52,888 nucleotides of DNA, from assembly GCA_025359265.1 (NCBI GenBank), contig JANYHB010000040.1:1-52888 (forward strand). Direction: 5' to 3'. Origin of the DNA: Hyphomicrobiales bacterium (GTDB taxonomy: Bacteria > Pseudomonadota > Alphaproteobacteria > Rhizobiales > Aestuariivirgaceae). Both the position numbers and the translations under genes were made by a program. The notes beneath the pieces are model-generated. The model had not been told where the DNA came from. It saw only the letters and a list, made by a program, of their open reading frames with translations, and made no database searches. Shown piece by piece: positions 45,207-52,888 of this stretch; within the stretch, counting starts at the first letter, position 1, and each line of letters starts with the position of its first letter.

Positions 45207-46736
45207 TCAAGCAAACGACTTGGCGTAAGCATCAACCGCGGCTTTCAGCAACGGCATGGTCTTGTCGGAAATGGCCTTTTCTGTGCGGATCGCCTCCATC
45301 ACGCCAGAATGCTTGTCTTGCATCACGCGCAGCAAGCCCTCTTCAAAGCTCTTGATCTTGCTCACCGGCAGAACGTCAAGGTAACCGTTGACGCCCGCGT
45401 AAATCGATACCACTTGCTCTTCCATTTTCAGTGGCGCGAATTGGCCTTGCTTCAAAAGCTCGGTCAAACGAGCACCACGGTTCAACAATTTCTGCGTGGT
45501 CGCATCAAGATCTGAACCGAATTGTGCAAAGGCCGCCATTTCGCGGTATTGCGCCAGTTCACCCTTAATTTTACCTGCCACTTGTTTCATCGCTTTGGTC
45601 TGTGCGGCAGAACCCACACGTGAAACTGAAAGACCAACGTTCACGGCCGGGCGAATGCCCTGATAGAACAAATCAGTTTCGAGGAAGATTTGCCCGTCCG
45701 TAATTGAAATCACATTGGTTGGAATATAGGCCGAAACGTCATTGGCCTGGGTTTCAATCACCGGCAATGCGGTGAGCGAGCCGCCCCCGAGCGAATCATT
45801 CATCTTGGCCGCACGTTCCAGCAAACGCGAATGCAGATAGAATACGTCACCGGGATAGGCTTCACGCCCGGGCGGGCGGCGCAGCAACAGCGACATCTGG
45901 CGATAAGCCACGGCCTGCTTTGACAGATCGTCATAAGCGATCAGCGCATGCATGCCATTGTCACGGAAATACTCGCCAATGGCACAGCCTGCAAACGGTG
46001 CAAGATATTGCAGGGGGGCTGGGTCAGAGGCGGTGGCGGCAACCACCACCGAGTATTCCATGGCACCGTTGTCTTCCAGAACCTTCACGAACTGGGCCAC
46101 CGTAGAGCGCTTCTGGCCGCACGCCACGTAGACACAATAAAGTTTGTCTTTTTCAGGGCCCGAAAGGTGAACCGGCTTTTGGTTCAAAATCGTGTCAAGG
46201 ATGATTGCGGTCTTGCCCGTTTGGCGATCACCGATCACCAATTCGCGCTGGCCACGGCCCACGGGAATCAAGGCGTCGATGGCCTTCAGGCCGGTGGCCA
46301 TGGGCTCATTCACTGACTTGCGTGGAATAATGCCAGGCGCCTTCACATCAACACGGCTTTTCAGTTTGGCCTTGATTGGGCCCTTGCCATCAATGGGGTT
46401 GCCCAAGGGGTCAACAACGCGGCCAAGCAACTCTTTGCCCACCGGAATTTCAACGATGGCGCCGGTGCGCTTCACAGTGTCGCCTTCTTTGATATCACGG
46501 TCCGCGCCGAAAATAACCACGCCCACATTGTCGGTTTCAAGGTTCAGCGCCATGCCCTTGATGCCGCCGGGGAACTCCACCAATTCACCTGCCTGCACAT
46601 TGTCCAAGCCGTGAATGCGGGCAATGCCGTCACCCACTGAAAGAACGGTGCCGATTTCGGCAACATCGGCATCCTTGCCGAAGTCCTTGATCTGCTTTTT
46701 GAGGATTGACGAAATTTCGGCGGCGCGAATATCCAT
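45207..46736 (-). CDS. atpA: F1Fo ATP synthase subunit alpha
   Basis: The nucleotide-binding, non-catalytic subunit of the F1 hexamer, 509 residues. The P-loop is [16 protein letters not shown] (about residue 170). The arginine finger is in [16 protein letters not shown] and the conserved [20 protein letters not shown] and [20 protein letters not shown] blocks are intact. The N-terminus [15 protein letters not shown] binds the delta subunit. It follows atpH with one base between. Confidence 0.97.
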   Translation of the reverse strand: MDIRAAEISSILKKQIKDFGKDADVAEIGTVLSVGDGIARIHGLDNVQAGELVEFPGGIKGMALNLETDNVGVVIFGADRDIKEGDTVKRTGAIVEIPVGKELLGRVVDPLGNPIDGKGPIKAKLKSRVDVKAPGIIPRKSVNEPMATGLKAIDALIPVGRGQRELVIGDRQTGKTAIILDTILNQKPVHLSGPEKDKLYCVYVACGQKRSTVAQFVKVLEDNGAMEYSVVVAATASDPAPLQYLAPFAGCAIGEYFRDNGMHALIAYDDLSKQAVAYRQMSLLLRRPPGREAYPGDVFYLHSRLLERAAKMNDSLGGGSLTALPVIETQANDVSAYIPTNVISITDGQIFLETDLFYQGIRPAVNVGLSVSRVGSAAQTKAMKQVAGKIKGELAQYREMAAFAQFGSDLDATTQKLLNRGARLTELLKQGQFAPLKMEEQVVSIYAGVNGYLDVLPVSKIKSFEEGLLRVMQDKHSGVMEAIRTEKAISDKTMPLLKAAVDAYAKSFA

Positions 46737-46737
46737 G

Positions 46738-47295
46738 TCAGCCGGTTCCCTTCATTGCAACTTTGAGGTTTTGGAGTTTGGTTTTAAGTGAATTATCGAT
46801 AAGCGTTGAACCAATTTTCACGGTGAGGCCACCGAGCAGTGAACGGTCAATTTTGGTGACCAGCTGCACATCCTTGCCAACGCGGGCTTTGAGTGCCGAG
46901 GCTAAATCTTTCAGTTGAGCAGGCGAAAGTTTTTCTGCGGCAGTCACTTCAGCAACCGCTTCACCCTTGTCTTCAGCCACCAAAGCCTGAAAAGCCGCAA
47001 TCGAATCAGGCAATGCCACGAGACGGCGGTTGCTGCACAACAGTTTCAGGAAATTCAGGGCAAGACCCGTCAATCCACCCTTGGCGGCCAAGGCCTCAAT
47101 GGCAGACATTTGGTCTTCAGACTTAAAAACCGGTGACGAAAACAGGCGCTGCAAATCAGCTGATTCAACAATGGCCTTGCCCAGGCCTTCCAAGGCCTTG
47201 GCAGTGGCTAGAACCGCCTTTTCTTCCTTCGCAAGATCAAAAAGCGCGCTGGCATATCGCCCCGCCACGCCGCCTATCATCAATTGTGCCGCCAC
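46738..47295 (-). CDS. atpH: F1Fo ATP synthase subunit delta
   Basis: The peripheral-stalk subunit that joins F1 to the b subunits, 185 residues. [18 protein letters not shown] opens the helical N-terminal domain and [21 protein letters not shown] begins the C-terminal one, ending [26 protein letters not shown]. The GTG at 47295 is preferred because GGAAAG lies seven bases upstream and relatives have a similar short lead before GVA. A TTG two codons earlier or the ATG five codons later are alternatives. It is the first gene of atpHAGDC; the Fo genes are elsewhere, as usual in alphaproteobacteria. Confidence 0.93.
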   Translation of the reverse strand: MAAQLMIGGVAGRYASALFDLAKEEKAVLATAKALEGLGKAIVESADLQRLFSSPVFKSEDQMSAIEALAAKGGLTGLALNFLKLLCSNRRLVALPDSIAAFQALVAEDKGEAVAEVTAAEKLSPAQLKDLASALKARVGKDVQLVTKIDRSLLGGLTVKIGSTLIDNSLKTKLQNLKVAMKGTG

Positions 47296-47414
47296 GAGCA
47301 AACTTTCCGCATTGTAAGATTAGGTGCGAGTGCCTGCTATCACATGAAAAACAGGCTGGCAACGCCCAACCCGCGGTCCATTGCCACAATCTGAAATAGA
47401 TTGGCAATCGCTCC

Positions 47415-47447
47415 AAAAAAAAGCCCGACGCTGGAGGGCGCCGGGCT
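47415..47447 (-). terminator. Rho-independent terminator after the DUF1127 pair
   Basis: On the minus strand AAGCCCGGCGC pairs with GCGTCGGGCTT, with one mismatch, and eight T residues follow. It lies about 20 bases after the second micro-gene stop and insulates it from the atp operon. Confidence 0.88.
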
Positions 47448-47465
47448 TGATTTGCTCGATAAGGC

Positions 47466-47606
47466 TCAAAGTAAATTGAGGTTCTCGAGTTGATAACGCT
47501 TTATACCCATATCAGCCAGATCGGCATCAGACAGGCGCGGAAACAGGGGTTGAGCCTGTCTTTTCGCCGGTCTTGCCTTCTGTGAACGCAGGAACCGGGC
47601 CAACAT
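47466..47606 (-). CDS. DUF1127-like micro-protein, 46 residues
   Basis: This short gene begins MLARFLRSQKARPAKRQ and ends with PRLSDADLADMGIKRYQL and a short tail. The L-S-D-x-x-L-A-D-x-G-I-x-R motif is that of DUF1127. The start lies two bases after the stop of the preceding DUF1127 gene (TGATCATG), with no good ribosome site of its own, so it is probably translated by re-initiation. The N-terminal half is very basic. DUF1127 proteins in alphaproteobacteria have been linked to RNA turnover and phosphate or carbon metabolism, but a role for this one is not known. Confidence 0.72.
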   Translation of the reverse strand: MLARFLRSQKARPAKRQAQPLFPRLSDADLADMGIKRYQLENLNLL

Positions 47607-47608
47607 GA

Positions 47609-47758
47609 TCAGCGTGCCGCTTCGCGGGCAATGCGGCCAATGTCCGAACGGGCAATACCCAAATCGGCCAATTCGCGGCTCGAGAGAGCTTGGAGCTCGC
47701 TAACCGTGCGGTTATAGCGCTTCCAAGTATTGATACGTGATTTCAGAACTTCAAACAT
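47609..47758 (-). CDS. DUF1127 domain protein, 49 residues
   Basis: A complete small DUF1127 protein: MFEVLKSRINTWKRYNRTV, then SELQALSSRELADLGIARSD and IGRIAREAAR. The start is chosen because GGAG lies seven to ten bases upstream; an in-frame start 23 codons earlier would add an unrelated leader. Such proteins are highly expressed, basic and probably RNA-associated in relatives. The next micro-gene follows after two bases, so the pair forms a small operon ending at the terminator at 47415-47447. Confidence 0.85.
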   Translation of the reverse strand: MFEVLKSRINTWKRYNRTVSELQALSSRELADLGIARSDIGRIAREAAR

Positions 47759-47835
47759 AATGTAACTCCTATTTCTAAGTGAAGATGGTCTTTCGCTTAC
47801 GCACGAAACATAGGTGCGGTGCAGCAAAAAGAGAA

Positions 47836-47850
47836 ATGCAAATTTTGCAT
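47836..47850. promoter_or_regulatory. Perfect ATGCAAATTTTGCAT palindrome upstream of the DUF1127 operon
   Basis: A 15-base dyad with seven-base arms lies about 80 bases before the DUF1127 start and 190 bases before the EAL gene start. It could be an operator for either of the divergent genes. No regulator is identified. Confidence 0.35.
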
Positions 47851-48040
47851 GGCTAGTAATACTTAAACGAAATCATATGTTTATAAAATCGTAACAAAGC
47901 TTAGTTTTATGTTGCGATGCCGCAAAATGGGGCAGAATTATCTAAAATGGCGTCAAATCGTTAAATTCCATTAAGCATGATTTTTGCCCGATTTTTTACC
48001 AACAGCCCTTAGACTAAGGCTTATCGCTAAGGGGCCAACC

Positions 48041-50203
48041 TTGTCTGACATCAATCCAAACAATCAAGTCTTTGATTTTAATGATACTTTTGCTGAAATT
48101 TTGGCCCATCACGGGCCTGAACAGCCAATTGAGATTGCGGTCGCCCTTGAAAACGACCTGAAACAAGCCCTGAAGGCCGCCGGTGAGGCAGCTTATCGAT
48201 GGAATATTCAGACTGATGAAATCCTGTGGAGCGCCAATGCCCCCGATGTTCTCGGCTGCACAATTCCAGCGGTTGCCACAGGCAAGCAGTTCGCCAGCCT
48301 TCTGGATGTGGAAAATGTCACCACGCGTTACGAAACGGTGATGAACTCCAAGGCCCGCGACGACGGCCGGGGCGTGCCATTCCAAATTGAATATTTATTT
48401 CGCAGTTTGGGCCGCAACAATGCGGAATCAATTTGGCTCGAAGATGCGGGGCGCTGGCAGGCGGGGCTTGATGGTATTCCAAAAACCGTTTTCGGAACGC
48501 TGCGCCGTGTGGATGAAAGGCACCGCCAGGATCAACATCTCAATTTCCTTGGCAACTGTGATCCACTCACCGGCATGATGAACCGCGGCCGCATGACGGA
48601 AGTTTTGGGTGAAGCCATTGCAGTTGCTAAAAAGTCCGACGGCAGCTGTGCCTTTGCCATCGCTTCCGTGAACAATCTTCCCATTGTCAATGAAGCCTAT
48701 GGCTTTGAAGTGGCTGACGAAGTGATTACCGCTGCCGGCCGAAGGTTGCGCCAAGCCATGCGCAATGGCGACGGTATTGCCCGCTATTCAGGCGGCAAAT
48801 TTGGCATCATCTTGAATGATTGCAGCAAAGAGGAACTCAACATCGCCATGCACCGCTATTTGTCGGTGATCCGAGACAACGTCATTGAAACGGCCCACGG
48901 CCCGGTATGGGCAACACTTTCAATTGGCGCAATCGAAGTGCCTAAACACGCAAGCGATCCCAACATGGCAACTTCACGCGCCGAAGAAGCGCTGAACGAG
49001 GCGCGCAAACTGCCTTCTGACGATTTTGTGGTTTATCAACCCTCAGAACGCCGCAAGGCTGAGCGCCAACTCAACGCCCGCTGCGCCACCGAAATTGTAA
49101 AATGCCTGAAAGAGGATCGATTCAAACTCGCCTTCCAGCCCATCTTTGACGCCAAAACCGGCCAGCCTGCACTTCATGAGGCGTTGTTGCGGATGCAAGA
49201 GTCACCCACCTCTGAGCTTATCGCCGCATCCCATTTGATACCAATCGCTGAACGACTGGGGCTGGTCCGTTTGGTGGACCGCGCGGTGATGCAATTGATC
49301 GTTCAAACGTTGCATACTTATCCACAAGCGAAACTATCGATGAATGTTTCAGCCGCAACGGCAACCGATCCCCATTGGTATGAGCAATTACTGGATGTGA
49401 TCCGCGCCAACGACAAGACGGCCAGTCGCCTGACCGTCGAAATAACCGAAACCGTGGCGCTGAATGATTTGCAATCCACCCGCAACTTTGTGGATCAGCT
49501 TCGAAACGCCGGTTGCAGTGTTGCCATTGACGATTTTGGCGCGGGTTATACGTCATTCCGAAATTTACGTGAATTGCCCGTCAATATGCTGAAACTGGAT
49601 GGTTCTTTTTGCCGTGACCTGGCCAACAACGCCGACAATCAATACATGGTGCGCAGCCTGATTGATCTCTCCGCCAAGTTCAACCTCAAAACGGTTGCGG
49701 AATGGGTTGAATCCACGCAAGAGGTTGATCTGTTGCGAGAGTGGGGCATTGACTACCTTCAGGGCAACTTCTTGGGGCAGGCCTCGATTGTGCCACCGTG
49801 GGGCGATGCCCAGATGAACACTTTCGATGTTTCCTCAACTGCGGTGCATGAAAGTATTATTGAGGCTGCATCAGATCCCGATAACATCGAAATATTTTCA
49901 TTTGCCACGCCAAGCCACCAGCACGCGGAATTTGAAAATGGCCAGCAAGCTGAAACTGAATATCAATCGGCAGCCATGAATGAGACGATCTTGCCGCCTC
50001 TCGCAACCGCCATTTCGGAAAACCACACCCACGAAACATCCGAGACCAAGGCCACGGAACAACAATATAGCCAAATTCTCAGTTTTTCCGACATCGACTC
50101 AAGCATTGCGAACCTTCGCTCGGCCTTGGCTGAATTAACGATAGCAAAAGCGCAGACTGCTACGCAGGAAATGGAACTGATCCACGAAGAGGCTGCGGCT
50201 TAG
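48041..50203 (+). CDS. PAS-GGDEF-EAL protein, degenerate GGDEF, intact EAL (c-di-GMP phosphodiesterase candidate)
   Basis: A 720-residue cytoplasmic signalling protein. A PAS-like segment (AAYRWNIQTDEILWSANAP, about residues 50-165) is followed by a GGDEF domain (CDPLTGMMNRGRM) whose signature reads YSGGKFGIIL, so it should not make c-di-GMP. The EAL domain is complete: ALHEALLRMQ, SMNVSA, EITETVAL, IDDFGAGYTSFRNL, MLKLDGSF, VAEWVES and LQGNFLGQ. The last 110 residues are polar, with a coiled-coil-like end. The TTG start is fixed by AAGGGG six bases upstream. Likely role: c-di-GMP breakdown controlled through the PAS and degenerate GGDEF. Confidence 0.9.
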   Translation: MSDINPNNQVFDFNDTFAEILAHHGPEQPIEIAVALENDLKQALKAAGEAAYRWNIQTDEILWSANAPDVLGCTIPAVATGKQFASLLDVENVTTRYETVMNSKARDDGRGVPFQIEYLFRSLGRNNAESIWLEDAGRWQAGLDGIPKTVFGTLRRVDERHRQDQHLNFLGNCDPLTGMMNRGRMTEVLGEAIAVAKKSDGSCAFAIASVNNLPIVNEAYGFEVADEVITAAGRRLRQAMRNGDGIARYSGGKFGIILNDCSKEELNIAMHRYLSVIRDNVIETAHGPVWATLSIGAIEVPKHASDPNMATSRAEEALNEARKLPSDDFVVYQPSERRKAERQLNARCATEIVKCLKEDRFKLAFQPIFDAKTGQPALHEALLRMQESPTSELIAASHLIPIAERLGLVRLVDRAVMQLIVQTLHTYPQAKLSMNVSAATATDPHWYEQLLDVIRANDKTASRLTVEITETVALNDLQSTRNFVDQLRNAGCSVAIDDFGAGYTSFRNLRELPVNMLKLDGSFCRDLANNADNQYMVRSLIDLSAKFNLKTVAEWVESTQEVDLLREWGIDYLQGNFLGQASIVPPWGDAQMNTFDVSSTAVHESIIEAASDPDNIEIFSFATPSHQHAEFENGQQAETEYQSAAMNETILPPLATAISENHTHETSETKATEQQYSQILSFSDIDSSIANLRSALAELTIAKAQTATQEMELIHEEAAA

Positions 50204-50213
50204 CCGTTCTGCC

Positions 50214-50831
50214 TCAACGCGCCATCGTATTGAGTTTTTCTTGCATGGCGGCAAGCTGATCTTTCAAAGCTTGCAGATCATCTTTGCTGGCTGCAGGGCT
50301 GCTGGATGGTGTTTGCGGCTTGGCGGCAGGTTGGCCCATGCCACCCGGCATCATGGCTGCAAACGGGTTGAACAATTTCATCGCATCATTAAACATTGTC
50401 ATGTTGCGCTTGGCCTGTTCTTCCATGCCCTTGAAACTATCGCCCACCCCCACCGCATCCAACACTTGCTTACGGATTTTGTCTTGGTCTTTGGTCAAAT
50501 TATCCAGCGAGAACTCAAGATAGCTGGGCACCATGCCTTGCATTTGGTCACCATAAAACTTGATGAGCTGCCGTAAAAAATTCACCGGCAAAAGGGTTTG
50601 CGCCCCGCCCTTGTTTTCTTCTTCGAAAATAATCTGGGTCAAAACGGAACGCGTAATATCGTCGCCGGATTTGGCATCATAAACCAAAAAGTCTTGGCCA
50701 CCTTTTACCATGGCAGCCAAATCGTCCAAGGTCACATAGGTGGACGTTGCAGTATTATACAAACGGCGATTGGCATATTTTTTAATAACAATGGCTTGCG
50801 CCTTTGCGCCTGATGCCTGTTCTTCACTCAC
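50214..50831 (-). CDS. phaR: Polyhydroxyalkanoate synthesis repressor PhaR
   Basis: A DNA- and PHB-binding repressor of PHA genes, 205 residues. The N-terminal PHB_acc_N domain is unmistakable: KKYANRRLYNTATSTYVTL, DDLAAMVKGGQDFLVYD and DDITRSVLTQIIFEE. The C-terminal part has Phe- and Met-rich helices (MTMFNDAMKLFNPFAAM) and a final coiled coil (DDLQALKDQLAAMQEKLNTM). The GTG start is preferred because AGGAG lies seven bases before it. It is divergent from phaA, and a TGC-rich site matching PhaR targets lies between. Confidence 0.93.
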   Translation of the reverse strand: MSEEQASGAKAQAIVIKKYANRRLYNTATSTYVTLDDLAAMVKGGQDFLVYDAKSGDDITRSVLTQIIFEEENKGGAQTLLPVNFLRQLIKFYGDQMQGMVPSYLEFSLDNLTKDQDKIRKQVLDAVGVGDSFKGMEEQAKRNMTMFNDAMKLFNPFAAMMPGGMGQPAAKPQTPSSSPAASKDDLQALKDQLAAMQEKLNTMAR

Positions 50832-50870
50832 AATGTCACTCCTAAAACTCAACTTAAAAAACTTGCGCCG

Positions 50871-50922
50871 TGCGCTGCACAATTGCAAGTGCAAAAAATT
50901 CTCGCAATTGCACCCTGAGGCA
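50871..50922. promoter_or_regulatory. TGC-rich PhaR-type binding region between phaR and phaA
   Basis: TGCGCTGCACAA (50871-50882) fits the TGC-N3-GCA pattern reported for PhaR operators, and TTGCA/GCAATTGC repeats continue for about 40 bases. The region lies 35-85 bases upstream of phaA and in the phaR leader, so PhaR could repress both genes here. Confidence 0.5.
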
Positions 50923-50956
50923 GGCTATTGTTTAGGCAACCCCTTAGGAGATTATC

Positions 50957-52138
50957 ATGAGTGCCAACACCGACATCGTCATCGTTTCAGCGGCCAGAAC
51001 CCCAGTGGGTTCTTTCAACGGCGCATTGGCCAGCCTGACGGCTGCGCAATTAGGCACCATTGCGATCAAAGCGGTGTTGGACCGTGCCAAGTTGGAACCC
51101 GGGCAGATTGATGAGGTGATTCTGGGCCAAGTCCTCACCGCAGCCCAAGGCCAGAATCCCGCCCGCCAAGCCTCAATCCAGGCTGGCATTCCCATCACCA
51201 CCCCCGCTTGGGGCATGAACCAGCTTTGCGGCTCTGGCCTGCGTGCAGTGGCTCTCGGGCTGCAACAAATTGCAACGGGGGACGCCCATATCATTGTCGC
51301 CGGTGGCATGGAATCCATGAGCAAGGCGCCCCACGCACAATTCCTCCGTGATGGCGTGAAAATGGGCGATTACCAAATGATTGATACCATGATCCGCGAT
51401 GGCCTGTGGGATGCCTTCAATGGCTATCACATGGGCACAACAGCAGAGAACGTGGCCAAGCAATTCCAGATCACGCGCGACCAGCAAGACGAATTCGCCG
51501 TTAAATCCCAGAATAAGGCCGAAGCCGCCCAGGCCGCCGGTAAGTTCAAAGATGAAATTACCCCGGTTGTCATTTCCACCCGCAAGGGTGAGGTGGTTGT
51601 GGATGCCGATGAATATATCAAGAAAGGGGTGACAACCGACGCCATCGCCAAGCTCAAGCCCGCATTCGCAAAAGACGGAACCGTCACGGCCGCCAACGCC
51701 TCCGGGATTAATGATGGCGCGGCCGTCGTGGTTTTGATGACGGCGGCCCAAGCCGCTAAACATGGCCTCACCCCACTGGCCCGCGTGGCCTCTTGGGCTT
51801 CCGTGGGTGTTGATCCTGCAATCATGGGCACCGGCCCGATTCCGGCCTCACGCGCCGCTTTGAAAAAAGCCGGGTGGAATGCCGCCGATCTTGATCTCAT
51901 CGAAGCCAACGAAGCCTTCGCCGCACAAGCTTGTGCCGTGAACAAAGACATGGGCTGGGATACAGCCAAGGTAAACGTCAACGGCGGGGCCATAGCCATC
52001 GGCCACCCCATCGGTGCTTCGGGTGCCCGCATCCTCAATACGCTGCTGTTTGAAATGGGCCGCCGCAACGCCAAAAAGGGCCTCGCCACCCTTTGCATCG
52101 GCGGCGGCATGGGTGTAGCCATGTGCGTGGAGCGCTGA
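50957..52138 (+). CDS. phaA: Acetyl-CoA C-acetyltransferase
   Basis: A biosynthetic thiolase, 393 residues, that condenses two acetyl-CoA to acetoacetyl-CoA, the first step of PHB synthesis. The acyl-accepting Cys is in NQLCGSGLRAVALG (about residue 89), the His in GGAIAIGHPIGASGARI, and the second Cys in TLCIGGGMGVAMCVER. AGGAG lies six bases before the ATG. It is divergent from phaR. The expected partner phaB does not follow; the next gene is an unrelated, oppositely oriented DUF4328 gene close to an IS. Confidence 0.95.
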   Translation: MSANTDIVIVSAARTPVGSFNGALASLTAAQLGTIAIKAVLDRAKLEPGQIDEVILGQVLTAAQGQNPARQASIQAGIPITTPAWGMNQLCGSGLRAVALGLQQIATGDAHIIVAGGMESMSKAPHAQFLRDGVKMGDYQMIDTMIRDGLWDAFNGYHMGTTAENVAKQFQITRDQQDEFAVKSQNKAEAAQAAGKFKDEITPVVISTRKGEVVVDADEYIKKGVTTDAIAKLKPAFAKDGTVTAANASGINDGAAVVVLMTAAQAAKHGLTPLARVASWASVGVDPAIMGTGPIPASRAALKKAGWNAADLDLIEANEAFAAQACAVNKDMGWDTAKVNVNGGAIAIGHPIGASGARILNTLLFEMGRRNAKKGLATLCIGGGMGVAMCVER

Positions 52139-52146
52139 AGGAATAA

Positions 52147-52662
52147 CTAGAATGCGACTTCGCTTGGAGCGCCAATCACAGCCGGTTCAGCAACTGAAGC
52201 CAAGCCAGAAGCAGACTGATTCTGCGCTCGGTGAATGATTTCGACTAGCTTGTGGGCGAGGAGATAACTTGGAACCGTCCACAAATCTGAAAAAATTTGC
52301 CATGAAGCAACATTGATAAGTTGCTCAAGCTCCTGGGCCCTCAGAGACATGCGAAAAACGAATTTGGCGACGAGATCGTTTATCCAAAAAAGCGCCCACC
52401 ACCATCCTAGTAATGGCGCAAGTGGATAGTCTTTCCAATTTCCTGGACTAATGCTGGCCCGGTAAATTTCGCACATGGCCTGAAAAGGCCTCCAAAATGA
52501 TAAGATAGGCACGAAGTACCACCCTATCGACCACCCCGGCGTAAACTTAAGGTCTGTAGCTCCAAGCTGCCTAAGATTTCGACTCGCCATCCGAACCCAA
52601 GCCAAAAAAACAATTGCGGTTATCAGATACGCAATGATTTGAACTATGCCCATTCCAAACAT
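52147..52662 (-). CDS. DUF4328-like membrane protein, probably 5'-truncated by an IS
   Basis: The readable part has three or four membrane segments. ASRNLRQLGATDLKFTPGW, then WYFVPILSFWRPFQAM and EIYRAS, is the DUF4328 signature. Family members usually start with one more membrane helix. Here the frame stays open upstream of the ATG (a TTG is at 52665) through a linker-like stretch up to the IS end at about 52752, with no start codon having a ribosome site. This suggests the first helix was lost on insertion and the gene may be dead. The function of the family is unknown. The stop lies nine bases from the phaA stop on the other strand. Confidence 0.7.
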   Translation of the reverse strand: MFGMGIVQIIAYLITAIVFLAWVRMASRNLRQLGATDLKFTPGWSIGWYFVPILSFWRPFQAMCEIYRASISPGNWKDYPLAPLLGWWWALFWINDLVAKFVFRMSLRAQELEQLINVASWQIFSDLWTVPSYLLAHKLVEIIHRAQNQSASGLASVAEPAVIGAPSEVAF

Positions 52663-52751
52663 CAAATTGTCGCTGAATTCAGCACTTGCTGCAAGCCCGT
52701 TTATGCCATCAGTATTGCCAACTTGAGCTTGAATTTTTTCCAGAATGACTA

Positions 52752-52888
52752 GGGTGTGGACTCAATTGCACCAGCACCTGACTGCGAAGATGTATAGCAT
52801 TGAGCGGAAGTTTCTGGCGGTTTTTTCGAAGCGAGTTGCGAGCCTTCGCATATCTTTCATTTTGCAGAAGAAACGTTCGACGATATTG
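52752..52888 (-). mobile_element. End of an IS5-family insertion sequence, cut by the window edge
   Basis: GGGTGTGGACTCA at 52752-52764 looks like the terminal repeat of an IS5-group element, and the transposase stop codon lies inside it. Only this right end is present, so the other terminal repeat and the target duplication cannot be checked. Confidence 0.7.
52762..52888 (-). CDS. IS5-family transposase, C-terminal fragment (continues outside window)
   Basis: The last 41 residues read NIVERFFCKMKDMRRLATRF, then EKTARNFRSM and a hydrophobic end. The NIVERFF block with the third acidic residue of the DDE triad, followed by R-R-x-A-T-R-F-x-K-T-A-R-N-F, is typical of IS5 (IS427-like) transposases. 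The rest of the gene lies beyond base 52888, so whether it is intact cannot be judged. Confidence 0.85.
   Translation of the reverse strand, partial: NIVERFFCKMKDMRRLATRFEKTARNFRSMLYIFAVRCWCN

Noticed and set aside
47961-47978. TTAA-N6-TTAA before the EAL gene, considered as a CtrA site
   Set aside because: The spacer is six bases, not seven, and the second half lacks the final C, so I did not call it.
52141-52234. Short plus-strand frame after phaA with an AGGA and ATG, considered as a phaB remnant
   Set aside because: Its 28 codons show no reductase N-terminal motif, and the DUF4328 gene explains the DNA on the other strand.

Overview
The window looks like chromosomal DNA from an alphaproteobacterium, most probably a member of the Hyphomicrobiales (Rhizobiales) or a close relative; this is inferred from gene content and order, not from any search. 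Pointers are the mdh-sucC-sucD-odhA-odhB-lpdA order next to xerC, priA and zapE, the five-gene F1 operon atpHAGDC without the Fo genes, PhaR beside a PhaA thiolase, DUF1127 proteins, an IolC carrying the extra DUF2090-like half, and a CtrA-type and an RpoH-type promoter element. Base composition is moderate (mid-50s % GC by eye). Almost all the DNA is coding, and most of it is core metabolism. I saw no tRNA, rRNA or CRISPR array.

Layout. 1-4109: a sugar-acid operon (SMP-30 lactonase, DgoK kinase, DgoA aldolase, an SDR dehydrogenase, an MFS carrier). 4119-6939: an Hsp20 gene with an RpoH-type promoter, two small secreted proteins sharing a C-terminal domain, and a hydrolase. 6941-9584: preT-preA for pyrimidine reduction. 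9711-12439: a XylD-like sugar-acid dehydratase and an aldose epimerase, behind a GntR-type operator. 12461-15649: small orphan genes, a ribbon-helix-helix regulator, a DUF2231/sorbosone-dehydrogenase pair and a secreted His/Gly-rich protein with a CtrA-type box. 15872-22099: priA, pabBAC, xerC and a lone receiver protein. 22170-33347: the TCA block on the minus strand, with two unexpected insertions (a DUF4241 gene and a cupin gene). 33344-38113: an SRPBCC-M50 protease fusion, an orphan gene, and iolC-iolB. 38114-42340: a DEAD-box helicase, a phosphodiesterase, and a GIY-YIG gene delimited by REP palindromes. 42422-47295: atpHAGDC. 47466-50203: two coupled DUF1127 micro-genes and an EAL protein with a degenerate GGDEF. 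50214-52888: phaR/phaA, then a DUF4328 gene that an IS5-like element appears to have truncated.

How the genes work together. The first and third blocks form a non-phosphorylative (De Ley-Doudoroff-like) route: aldose epimerase, dehydrogenase, lactonase, dehydratase, 2-keto-3-deoxy-acid kinase, aldolase. The TCA block and F1 ATPase are the energy core, and PhaA diverts acetyl-CoA to polyhydroxybutyrate under PhaR. The candidates most worth following as new biology are the REP-bounded GIY-YIG unit (41874-42340), the ribbon-helix-helix gene with its phased operator and small partner (12461-13176), and the two proteins embedded in the TCA operon.
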